A stretch of DNA of 64,000 nt from Terebella lapidaria. Taxonomy: Eukaryota; Annelida; Polychaeta; Terebellida; Terebellidae. Made by a program: the position numbers and the translations under genes. Positions 12,246 to 23,142 of the stretch are shown one piece after another. The stretch spans positions 19,610,868-19,674,867 of the forward strand of contig OX424555.1 of assembly GCA_949152475.1 (NCBI GenBank), read 5' to 3'. Each line of letters opens with the position of its first letter. Position 1 is the stretch's first letter. Below the pieces are notes generated by a model. It was not told the origin of the DNA and did not search any database. It worked only from the letters and a program-made list of their open reading frames with translations.

Positions 12246-14449
12246 TTCATTAACCAGATCATGATGACGTCATCATATGTCCTTGCTACATGTACATGTA
12301 GCATGGACATATGCAGTACTCAAACATGAAAAAAAATATATCTAATCAGCTAGAACAGAATAATGTGATGAACCAGCAGCTCTATGTTCATGAAGATCAT
12401 TGTCTCGAATGGTACATTGGAAATAAAATAATATGAATTGCACCTTATAAATGTACATATACGTTGACGATTTTTCCAAGTGAAAATATATATAGATGTA
12501 CAATATGACTGTATCATCCCACTTTTTATATCATTATATTATTGGTGTCATAGGCCCTTCTATAGTTTGCTTCATGCAGTATGCTATACGTAGAGAGTAT
12601 GGTACAGTATGTTACAGTAGAGTACCACAGGACAGAATGAAACTTGGCAAGCATCGAAACTTGGCTTGTATACAAACAACTATAGCACGTATATTACAAA
12701 AGCATGTTCATGATTTCTGTGACCTGGAATTTAAATTACATATGATTTTGTAGTCGCTCAAATGACCAAAAAAGACTTGATATCCCATAAATTAACCATG
12801 CAATTTGTCTGGATAACCATAAAAGCCCTTTTCAGTCCCTCAGTGCATGCCTGTGCTGGTATCTGATGATTGTCCAATCCGAATTTGCTTGCCTGTACAC
12901 TACCTGCATACATGCACAAATTAACCTCACCAAAATATGTTCATGATCTCCCGGCCTGCTCATGACTGATGCGTAAAGCATGATGCAATCAACACTGGTT
13001 TACCGACTGACCCATATTTCTTCCTGGAACCAGACCACTGAGACATGATACGTAAATCATCTAAATAGGTCATAAAAACTACAATGTCGTCTATGCTACT
13101 ACATGTACATGGATGTTACCATGGTGATTGTCGGATAATGACTATGTTGCTACATGTACATTGATGTTACTATGGTGACTATTGGATAATGGCATTGGTT
13201 TTGTTGCATCATTCATGAAATAAATGATGGTAGATGACGACGATATACATAAACATGTTGATGTAATGTCATGGCTTCTGTACCAAAAACATCTACTTGC
13301 CATATTCTCTGAGAAACATCATTGCTTTTGCCTTTCACCATGTTTGAAATATGGTAAAATGGAACACCAAATGATTTGGGTAATCAGCATGAAATATAGT
13401 GGGATTCAGTGACCGTGTTAAGGGTTTGTCAGGCGAAGCGATCACACATGAACATATAATCTCCTGAAAATAAATGTAGCGAGGATAATTAACTCACATT
13501 CTCACATTCACAATCTCTGTCTACATTGTATATTTATATACCTGCTCCTGTTTTACCATCACAGCCTTTCGTTTTTTCACTGTCACCATTCGTGTACCGC
13601 ATCAATATTATTGTCTCTGCATCAATATTATTGTGCGAAATGCACAGCATAGTCAATGCAACACTCCAGCATATGACCTTCGTCTTCAGAGATCACAAGA
13701 TATCTGTGTACCCTAATCATACTATGGCACAACGAAGGACACACAATATCCTGTATACCAAATGTAGCCTGGTTGAAAGCAAGGTTACATATCGCTCTGC
13801 TGACAAAATCATAGTCTGCAAACTGACCAGTCAATGTATCATATATAATTGGATGAAAAACAAACTGTAGCAATAATATTAGAACGTTCCTCCATCCACT
13901 ACAGAATAAGGGCACCAGATTAAAACACTAATTTCGATTTTGTTACATGTATATAATCATCTTGTTATTATCAAGGTTACAATTGTTCATACTGTAAGTT
14001 TGTGTTCTATGGGAAGCCTGAATGGCTTATACAGGCGATACCACTTCATGCAATGTCCATTTCATGCCAATCTCTCTTTTCTTTTTTTGGATAAAATACA
14101 CATATACAATCGAAACAGAAACAATCAATGCTGTAATGATGATCACACTCCATCACAATGCACAAAGCGGTTGTGTAGATTCCAAACGGATACTAATATG
14201 ACAGTGTAGATTGCAAACGGATACTCAATATAACACAAACCCACACAAAACTCGCGAACAATATCCAATGAAAGCTTTTAAATTGACTCACCTTCATCAA
14301 TTGCTCTCCTCGCATTGGCCGTACATTCTTCCTGGCTCATATATGTACCAAGATATGCCATCAGTCGTCAGAGACATGAAGCATTAATATTATTCTAACG
14401 GATAGCTATCACAGAAAACATAAGAATGTTATTTTAGTGGTTTGAAGAA
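12246..14449. repeat. Left-arm unit sequence, no gene
   Basis: 12,490-12,640 is the inverted partner of 32,900-33,010; 13,650-13,830 of 31,990-32,180. Open frames here are not conserved with the partner copies. Includes a 51-bp tandem duplication at 13,091-13,191. Confidence 0.6.
13091..13191. repeat. 51-bp tandem duplication
   Basis: CTATG..GCTACATGTACAT...GGATAATG is repeated at 13,091-13,141 and 13,142-13,191 with about seven differences. Confidence 0.85.
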
Positions 14450-14931
14450 GTTTGCTCTTAGTTCTACATTGCTTTTGATCCTCATTTATAAACGAATTAG
14501 GTTTCTATATACCTGTTGATCATGTCAAAATTTATTCAGTCAAGCCCAAGGACATATTTAAAAAATTATTAACTCTTCCACACAAACTCTCAGCCAGGCG
14601 ATTATTTCCTCGGAACCAGACAGATTTAGTGAAACACAATTAAAGGTAAGAGGTGATGACAATATGAAGAAAATATTACCATACACTGTTTTTGACAAGA
14701 GTTTGCTCTTAGTTCTACGTTGCTTTTCTATATACCTGTTGATCATGTCAAAATTCATTCAGTCAAGCCTAAGGACATATTTCAAAAATAATTAACTCTT
14801 CCACATACACTCTCCGCCAGGCGATTATTTCCTCGGAACCAGACAGTTTTAGTGAAACACAATTAAAGGTAAGAGGTGATGACAATATGAAGAAAATATT
14901 ACCATACACAATTTTTGACAACATCGTTCAT
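14450..14931. repeat. Two-copy tandem duplication (about 240-bp unit)
   Basis: 14,450-14,700 and 14,701-14,931 both run from GTTTGCTCTTAGTTCTAC to CCATACAC(A/T)(G/A)TTTTTGACAA, about 94% identical apart from a short deletion in the second copy. The right arm (31,100-31,290) has one copy. Confidence 0.9.
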
Positions 14932-15232
14932 TTCCAAACTTTCACCCTTTGGTGTACTCTAAAGTACTGGATGGATCTCAACCTTACCTGAGAGAGTATT
15001 TTCATTGTCAGGATGACTACAATAATTCTGAGCCCACAACACCGTCATACACAGGTTATCGTGGTGATGTCATAACCACTCAATTATCCAATCAGATTCC
15101 TCACGCTGCTGTCCATGTGTCAGTGTGCACAATCCAGGAAACAGACACATAACTGACATATCCTCCGTCTGTTGTAAATACCAATTTATCAAAAACCCGT
15201 CTTTGGTGTAATATGACAGTCCATGCACTGTA
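14932..15232. repeat. Left-arm unit, inverted partner of about 30,780-31,080
   Basis: 14,949-15,150 is the inverted match to 30,840-31,060 at about 88% identity. No gene. Confidence 0.75.
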
Positions 15233-16052
15233 ATGCCACAGTCCCATTGAGAGCGACTACACTAGGATTCACCAAGATTGATCACGATTAAGCACGATTA
15301 ATCCAGACTCATTAATCGGGATGAATCTGGAGGTTTTTGGGCAATCTGGATCCGACGGTCCGTGATCTCGACCGTCAACAGCCAAACATAACGGAAGAGC
15401 CCCGTTCCCCCCTGACAACTCCCCGTTAACTCCCGACCTCGCCCCGACACCCCCCAACTGCTCCTATCTAGCCCTGGAAGAGGCCCCGATCAACCCCGAC
15501 CACTCCCGACCGTGACCCGACCAGTCCCGATTACTCCCAACTAAGATCCGACAGCTCCCGATCAGGCCCAGATTAAGCCCCGACCAGCCCTGACAGCACC
15601 CCGACTGCAACTATCAGTATAAAAACAGGAGCCAATATAGCCGATTCAAGCATTTTCAGGCCGATTCAAGCACTTAGCCGATTCAAGCTTTTTGTAGCCG
15701 ATGCAAGCTTTTTGTCATGCCGACTGCCACCCGACAGTACCAGGATTCATCACGTCTGCGACCCGTTAACTACCGACAAAGTAGGCAAGAGCTACGTTGC
15801 AACCCGGAACAACCCTGATACACCCCGATTTTGGCCCCAGAGCCGACTCGCCCCGTCTGACATAGACTGTTTTGAGCAGTCCAAAACAGTCGGGGCTAAC
15901 TCCCGACTGATCCCAACCCATTAAGATTCATCCCGATGCATTCCGACCCATCAGGACCCATCAGGACCTCGCCCCGACTCACACCCCGTCCAAACCCGAC
16001 TATAGTCGTAGTGCTGTCGCCTCGCTGTCGGCCTCTCAATGGGACTGTAGCA
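15233..16052. mobile_element. TA-flanked TIR element with CCCGA-rich core (820 bp)
   Basis: Terminal inverted repeats TGCCACAGTCCCATTGAGAG (from 15,234) and its near-complement ending at 16,052 (CTCTCAATGGGACTGTAGCA). The flanking TA occurs at 15,231-15,232 and 16,053-16,054. The inverted-arm partner at about 30,765-30,780 reads GCACTATAACTACTATC with a single TA and no insert. The core is strikingly GC-rich with dozens of CCCGA(C/T) words, plus four GCCGAT(T/G)CAAGC boxes at about 15,640-15,705. No convincing transposase frame, so a non-autonomous element mobilised by a TA-targeting transposase is likely. Confidence 0.86.
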
Positions 16053-18124
16053 TAACTAGTATCAAGTCTCAGGTCCAGCTCTCATACAGCACAGTCAGAC
16101 AGCTCTAGTATGGTTAGGGGCTGACCGCAGTTGACGGCATTGTTCTCCTGTCTCTGAGCTTTATTTGAGGCAAGTCTCACTGGGAAACCGCGGTTTGTTG
16201 CTGATAGGGGATAACTTTCCCTTCCCTCCGAGTGAGCGACACTGTGCCAGTGGTTGCAGGAATTCTGTGAGTGCACCATTAGAGAAAATCAATAGTACAA
16301 TCGAGGATCTCCGCCACTCAGCAGCCGCCCAGCAGTCAGGACCATTGGAGGCAGCAACACAGCTCCAGAGATATCCGCAGATGATACTTCCGAAGCACCA
16401 GTCTCAGCTACAGATAGCTGTCACCGCCTGTCAGCAGCTGTCTACATCTCACAACTGCTTTTTGTTATGGCATTCAATAATATCGGAAATATTTTTCTCT
16501 GGAACAAGACCTCGATGTTTATGTACTTTTTTTTTTTATTTTATTATTATTTTTTTTTTTTACAAAACTTTCATTTGTTGTATCTGCAGCATGCGTCCAA
16601 CAGATCCGATGTTATTAATTTGGTGTGTTATTTTTAACTCAGGCAATACTATTATATTGATATATCGAACCAGGTGTTATCACAAAAGGGAACCATTCCC
16701 AATATCTGCATATAGACTGTGAAGTTTGAGTGTGGATGGAATAAAAAGATATAACTTCAGAGCAATTCAAGGAGATTTGTGTCATATAAATCAAAGCTTG
16801 TTTTTTGTGTGATGAATTCACATAGGTGTCACTAAAGTCCAAGGAAAGTTCACGATTTCTTCCAGGACCTTGTAAACACTCTCAGAGAATCATCAGACAG
16901 ATTTCTACAAGAAAGGTTGCTTTCCGTGGCATAATATTAGCAGCCACTATGGATAAGGAGGTCGTATATACTTAACATATGTGGTTTTAAAACTCCGTGA
17001 GATGTGTAACTCAGTACATGCTAAGGAAGAATGTAGGCCCATGCTCCATCCAGGTATAATACCGGTGATAACAAAGCAAACCCCTGTACAGACTGGTGTC
17101 CATTTTAACAATGTATCAATCTAAATGGAAAACCATAGATACCATAGATACAGAACAAGTTCGAGTGGAGACCTGCATACTTCTACATGAAGCTATGTAG
17201 CAGTTCATTCCACTACACAGGAGCATTTTCTGATTAAGATGGTTGCAAATCAAACATCAAATTGATTCGAAATCATTCAAGGAGATTTGGGTCATATAAA
17301 TCAGTGCTCGTTGTTTGTGGGATGAATCCGAATGAGTGGATAATTGTCTCTGAGGACCGAGAACAGTTCAACAAGTTCTCCCAGGTCGTTTTAGACACTC
17401 GCAGAAAATCATCACACATACTTCTACATGGATGACGCTTAAATGCGGCATAACGTGAACACCCGCTGAGAATGAGGTCGTCTGTACTTAACATCTGCGG
17501 TTTCAAAATATAATAAAGATTAGGTTGCACTGTGTGACATGTGTAATTGGGTTTAGGCAAAAACATGAATAGTGCCAGTGAACCTATATTATTCTAAATC
17601 GTATACAAACTGATGACCACATTGACAATGTCGATCGACATTGAGAGTGGCACCATCCCGAAGCCACTGATATAAAGTGAACTTAACTGGTGCGTAACGT
17701 ATGTATTAGTTCGTTTGTCAAGATCAAGCTGATCAGGAGCAAAGCTGACTTTCAAGTGCTCAAGAATATCACGTGAAAATAAAGTGTTGAATATCAAGGC
17801 TCCCAATATTCCATGTCAGTCAGTTTTTGCTTTGTTCTTTTGTCACCTTTACCAAACTAGTCTGATTATCATAATAACACATCGAAAGTAAATTAAAATT
17901 TCGTAGAAAACCCTTAAAAACCTCTCCACATACATAGAATAGGACAAGGTGAAAGCCAGCTGCGAGTATCCACTCACTTTATCTGCTCTAGATATCTCTA
18001 GTGACATACTTGAAGGGAATCAGGGCATCCAATGACTAGTCACCAGTTTACACAGAGCCTGAACTTTTGGTATAATTTGTTATTCCAATAAAAATGCTGA
18101 CTTCTATATAATATGAGCTCTAAA
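16053..18124. repeat. Left-arm unit, inverted partner of about 28,669-30,770
   Basis: High-identity inverted match (16,060-16,480 with 30,340-30,765; 17,270-17,820 with 28,980-29,540). The frame at 16,165-16,722 is open but differs from its partner by length changes that shift frame, and it ends in a T-rich tract (16,527-16,562). I do not support it as a gene. Confidence 0.7.
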
Positions 18125-18358
18125 ACTTTAATCTTTATTTTTTTTACAACATTTGATGAACAATCTTAGGTTTATATTAAGATTTCTGGTTGGTTCGGAT
18201 CTTGGCGTAATAATGGTCATTCACATCAGAGGAAACCAGGGAACCTGGTGAAAACCCCACTTGCTCGGTTTGGTGACCACATACCACCTCTCATACTGCC
18301 ACGGCCGTGGATCGAACCCGTGCCCAAACCGACTGCATTAGCTAACCCGGCAACCAAT
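18125..18358 (-). mobile_element. tRNA-derived SINE, minus orientation
   Basis: Reverse complement shows a B box GGGTTCGATCCA (about 18,309-18,320), then a core reading GTATGTGGTCACCAAACC and GGTTTTCACCAGG, and an A-rich end. It lies at the position equivalent to the copy at 28,431 in the right arm, so it was inherited through the inverted duplication and not inserted twice. Confidence 0.8.
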
Positions 18359-19280
18359 ATGAGCCTAAAATATGAGATCAAACATGTAAGCAAAGTGTAG
18401 TTTCAACTTCATCAGACAGCCCATTGCGTATGATCTAATATCGCAAAATATGAAGAACATTTCAGATTACATGTATGTACCAGCCATAATTTTTCTTTTC
18501 ACGTGTTCCAGTTTATAACGACTTGGATAAAATAATATGAAATGGAATCTCGTTAGAATTCGACATCTATGCAATATGCAAAGACAGCAAGAATGGACGA
18601 GTGGGTCTCAGACAGGCTGACCGTGGTGGGAATACCCATGTCACACAGTTTTCGGCATCCTTTACCTCAGGTTCCTGGTGATAGCTGCAGAATCACTCAC
18701 TGTCATCTATCACACTTAGCCTGAATATCAAATCTTCTTACCAATGAGATATTTGATAAAGCCATAAACATTTTTAGACAGGATTTCTGGGTTTTTTTTG
18801 CATTTCTGAAACTAAATTGCTGATTCAATACTTCAGTATATCGTCACAAGGGGATGTCTACAGGACAATGTTAGAAAAGTTAATCTTGTAAAGCCACAGG
18901 AATATTTATTACAATCAAAGCTGAAGTTGTGGTCTCGGTTATCAGCTCAAAATGTCTGAGTCGGTCATTTATTTCCCTTCATTAATAGCCCGGCAGACCC
19001 AGAGAGATTGCCCAATACAATAAGTATGGCTTTGCTCACCATGCTCAAACAGAAAATGTTTGTGTTTGTCGATGATGCAGTCATCATGTTGAATGTGTTA
19101 TCCTATCAACCCCCAACGGATCAGGAGAGTATAATGAGCATTATCGATAATGAGCTGATTTATTAACCTTTCGGTCAAGAATATGTCCCTAATTTACAGC
19201 AGTTTATGACCAATTGTACTCTACTGTGAGTGTTTTCGTGACCTTTCCGTCTACTAGCTTCATCCACACTTCCATCGAAG

Positions 19281-19990
19281 GTCAAATTCAAGATCACCAC
19301 ACAAGTCGCCATATATGATTTCCCATTTGAAAGTGCCAATTTCTAAGCTCTATCTTCAAGCGTTCTATGAGTACAGTCCTGACAGCTCCCATTATGAAGG
19401 AAAAAAGTGCCGAAAATTTTTCAAGTCCAAAATTTTTTTCAAAGGGTGAAATTTTTTTTTTGCCTAGAAATGGCCCAAAATGGATAGTAATGCGATTTGG
19501 GCCGACTCGTCAAAAATAAAAAATGGCCGCCACACGGATACCAGCGAATCTAGGGCAACCAAACCTATACATATCATAGAGGTATATGAGGGGAATCTTT
19601 TGAAACCAAAAACTAAAAACTGATCAGACAGTTTTCGAGAAAATGGCCGTCAAAGTCCAAAATTGAGTGTTTTTCGACAAAAACGGGCGCCATTTTAAAC
19701 AAAAATGCGAAAATCAAAAAACAAAAAAATACCTCCTTCTCAAAATATTTTTAGGCATTTTTGTGCAAAATTTCAGAAAGATTCGTTCGTAAACTTTAAA
19801 GATAAAAATGTTAACGCCGGACGAACGGAGGCCTTCTCATGTGTTAAATTTCCTATCTCCAGCAAGCCTCTTATCCTCAAAAATAGCCCCTTATTCCATT
19901 TTTTTCATAAAAAGTGGGTTAAGGGGCTATTGCATTAACCCTAAATGTTTACCAGGACGGACGGACACTAGGAATGGACACCCAGAGAAC
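19281..19990. other. Unexplained AT-rich insertion
   Basis: Unit sequence matching 5,218 stops at about 19,280 and unit sequence matching 53,200 resumes at about 19,995. Between them lie 700 bases unlike anything else in the window: A/T-run-rich with AAAATGGCC(G/C) words, a hairpin AGCCCCTTA / TAAGGGGCT (about 19,883-19,926) and GGACGGACGGAC near the end. Frames of 63-77 codons look non-coding. Ends not resolved; possibly a non-autonomous transposon. Confidence 0.5.
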
Positions 19991-22900
19991 TTGCTATAAA
20001 ATGTACTTGTTTTACAGGTACATGTAGTTTTATTGAATTGAAATGTACCTATTGCGTAAATTACCATATCTGTGACTGTGTTTACACGTACTCTTCCATG
20101 GTGGCAACATCACTCTGTGCAATGGGGGCAATTCGAAGCGTAAAATTCGAGATAAAGTCCCTTCTATGCATGTCTTACACAAGCAGTTGATGCAAAGTGA
20201 TGCAAAGTAGGACCCAATTTACTCAGCCATCCTGATACCAAAGGCATTCAAATATATGTGACAATGTCTTAAGTGTTTTGTATTTATCTTCTGCAAAAAC
20301 TCTTGCAGTCTTCAAAATGTCACAGGCTGATTGGAAGTGATCAAATCGAATATGGCTTACTGCCTGTCTGAATGCCATTCCATCTCAAGCCAGCGGCTGT
20401 AGCTCGACTTGTAGGCAAATGTGTTAGTTATAAATCACACCTACATCAGACTCCCCCAGCGGTGAATACTGAGACACCAGCAGGAGCCAAGGGAGGGGGT
20501 GGGGTGGAATTAGAAGTAAGCGAACAATGTCGAAGTCTCTTTTGTTTCAAAGACACCTTGGACCTGGGGTGTAAATGTGCTGATTGTCAATTATGCATGG
20601 GAGGAGGTGACAGAGATGCCATCCCATCAATATTGGAGTACACACAGGGTATATCCAGCAGATAAAGCAGGTCTCCTACATCCAGGCCTGCTACATCAAC
20701 ACCACATTTTCAGTAGGGCTATCAATTTAAAGTGTACTATTATTCACATGTTTTGAATATGCTTTTAACGTAACATTTTATGTCATCGCTAAATTGGTTA
20801 TTCAGAATAAACCCACTGGCCAGAACAAGGTCAATTATTCGATAATTTTCACAATGCAGCAAATTCTGATATTGTTCAGAACGGTTTCCATGGAGTCCTC
20901 GTTTCTATGGCTACTGAACCAAATTATCTTGATTTAATTTGACATGACTTGGTTACTGTCAATGTTACTGTCAACGCCTCTGAACCTACTATCGTGTTAT
21001 CGTTCCGCAACTTGTTGTGCTGTTTTAACGGTGTTACTGGTCTATAAGGGTCTTGGCTTATGCCGGTCTTAAGGGAGGGAGAGAGATGTCGGATTGAGGT
21101 TTTTGTACATGTTTTCTGATACTCGTGGTAATTGCCGGTGACGGTCCCTGGTATCTACTCAGAGCTTCATCCATGTCACTCTCCAGTGCTTTTCAGTAAT
21201 ACTACCTGGGATCCCGGTCATGACTTCTTGGTAATTGCATGAAAAGATTTGAAATGGGTTTGGAATAGGTTCTCTTTTTCCATGAAAAATGCTTTTGTCA
21301 GGAGATTTCCTGCCCATTTCCCACTTGACTGATGTCTGGGACCCACTGATCTTTGCCTGCTGTTTCTGCATACTACATAGAATTCAGGAACGTAACTTGA
21401 CAAATATCACGAAGACATGAAAGTATCTACGGTACTCGCAACCTTTGATCCCATACTAAATTATCCATATCGTTGTTAAATTGAAAGCAAGAAGCTTTCA
21501 TGGCAGGTACATACAGTACGTGTACTTTACGACTGTTTGAATTGTATGACAGTTTGATTCGAGTTTTTATGTACAGAGATTACCTCATTCATTTGTGGTT
21601 AGGAAACATGCATTCTGATCATGTTGAACCCGAATATTCCTTACTCACATTATAAGGCAATATGGTGGATGGAAACAGCGATTACTGCATACCATATGCA
21701 TGGTGCATGTTGACTAATGACTAAGTAATTGGACATCCGGATTCTCTCCATCAAATCTGGTAACAAAGATATTCTGATTTAATTTCTTGTGGGTGGCTTG
21801 CACACGGATTGTTCAAGTTGCTTGGGTTCGTCACCTTGATGAATTCCACACGGGAATATGAACACAGAATGCATTTTGAACAGCTGAAGAGTTGTGGTGG
21901 TGCAAAAGTGCAAAGTCCAACCCCCTTGAAGGGATCCTGATTACTTTAAACCATTGATAAGCCTAATCAGGAACAACATCTTGTATACCTGAGCCAAAAT
22001 GCAGTCAGACACTGAGGGCCACTTTAAGATTCATCTATGTTAATGCCATGTCATGGCAATTCCTCGGATTAGCTTCCCATTGGCTTTGTTGTCGCTCTAT
22101 TGGTGTTTATCACACCAATATCGACAAAATGGCCGAGGATGGTGATACAGGCAGACGTTGCTCGTGAAGTCCTCGTGTCTGTTGGCCGAAACTCAGGCCA
22201 GAGACGCTTGATTACAAAATTCCTCTCCCGTGGATTACGATGTTACATGAAGGGATCAATAACGGTTGTCTTTGTTTGTGATTTAACGCTGCATTTTTTA
22301 TGACTGAAGAAGTTGATCACAAAGGTGTTCTGCATTTATTCACTTTTGCCCGGGACAGCAAAAAGTTACTGGTGTCGCCTTTTACTGTTATTAATAGAGT
22401 GTCGACTGACACAAGTCATCCATCTTTCAAATTTGTGAATCGTGGGCACAACCACTTTGGATTCATAGCTATGTTTATATGTGAATTACCAACAACTGCA
22501 GTCATGCAATGGCAGTATGTACATGTAACGAAACATCAGCAAAACACAAACCTGTAGCATGCAAAATCAACACATTGTATATGCTCATGCTCATGAACTG
22601 ATTGGCTGGGTGTATTCTGGATGATTTACATGTAGTCATATTGTTGAGGACATGATTACACCACGAAAATGCACCAATTCACTAATGACAAAATTTGAAT
22701 GGATTTCGTGAAAAATATCACAATTGCTGAATGTACTTTGTAAATCCGTTTTTTTTTGCCTTAGGTGTAGAAGTGTCATCAGTTGTATGTTTCCAGTTTG
22801 TTCATTCTGAATAATCATGATAAATAAACTCAGTTACACTGACATGCAGCATTGCTTATTCTCTAGAATAGTTGAACCAGGGATTTATGTGGTCCTTTTA

Positions 22901-23136
22901 CCAGCATTGTTATTTGAAAATGGCTAGATACGACACAGGAAACATAATCTTCAGCTGTCGTTATGAATCAATCAATATGAATCGTATGCCTGGGAAAATC
23001 TGACAATGGGACTTCATTAAAAATATAACTGTCCATCATTCATGTCAGGTTATGAACATTATTCACATGGGGTCTTTGGGTTTTTATGCCTGTGCCTGCT
23101 TGTGACATCGACACCAATCTATTTGTCTTAATCTGT
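19991..23136. repeat. Central unit, proximal part, no gene
   Basis: Matches other unit copies in direct orientation: 20,150-20,690 with 53,400-53,860; 20,870-21,240 with 53,930-54,300; 21,480-21,760 with 38,680-38,920 and 42,880-43,130; 21,900-22,200 with 46,840-47,160 and 50,700-51,050; 22,840-23,136 with 47,400-47,650 and 51,930-52,190. The frame at 20,372-20,665 is not preserved in the copies. Confidence 0.65.
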
Positions 23137-23142
23137 CCCATT

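Larger units (their letters stand above)
1..19090 (-). repeat. Left arm of a large inverted duplication
   Basis: Read on the minus strand, blocks of this arm occur in the same order as blocks on the plus strand from 27,720 to about 43,800. Checked anchors: 18,541-18,800 with 27,985-28,250; 17,270-17,820 with 28,980-29,540; 14,949-15,100 with 30,970-31,060; 13,650-13,820 with 31,990-32,180; 11,400-11,480 with 33,790-33,890; 7,057-8,689 with 35,026-36,914; 5,050-5,400 with 37,630-37,800; 4,250-4,450 with 38,690-38,920; 1,540-1,720 with 41,300-41,510. Identity is about 93% next to the centre and nearer 75-80% further out, so several events are layered. Confidence 0.85.

Noticed and set aside
16165-16722. 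185-codon plus-strand frame, with a similar minus-strand frame at 30,318-30,662
   Set aside because: The similarity simply reflects the inverted duplication. Length differences shift the frame, the opposite strand is equally open, and no domain is recognisable.
20372-20665. 97-codon frame with several cysteines
   Set aside because: The equivalent block at 53,530-53,800 and the inverted block at 2,400-2,640 do not keep the frame.
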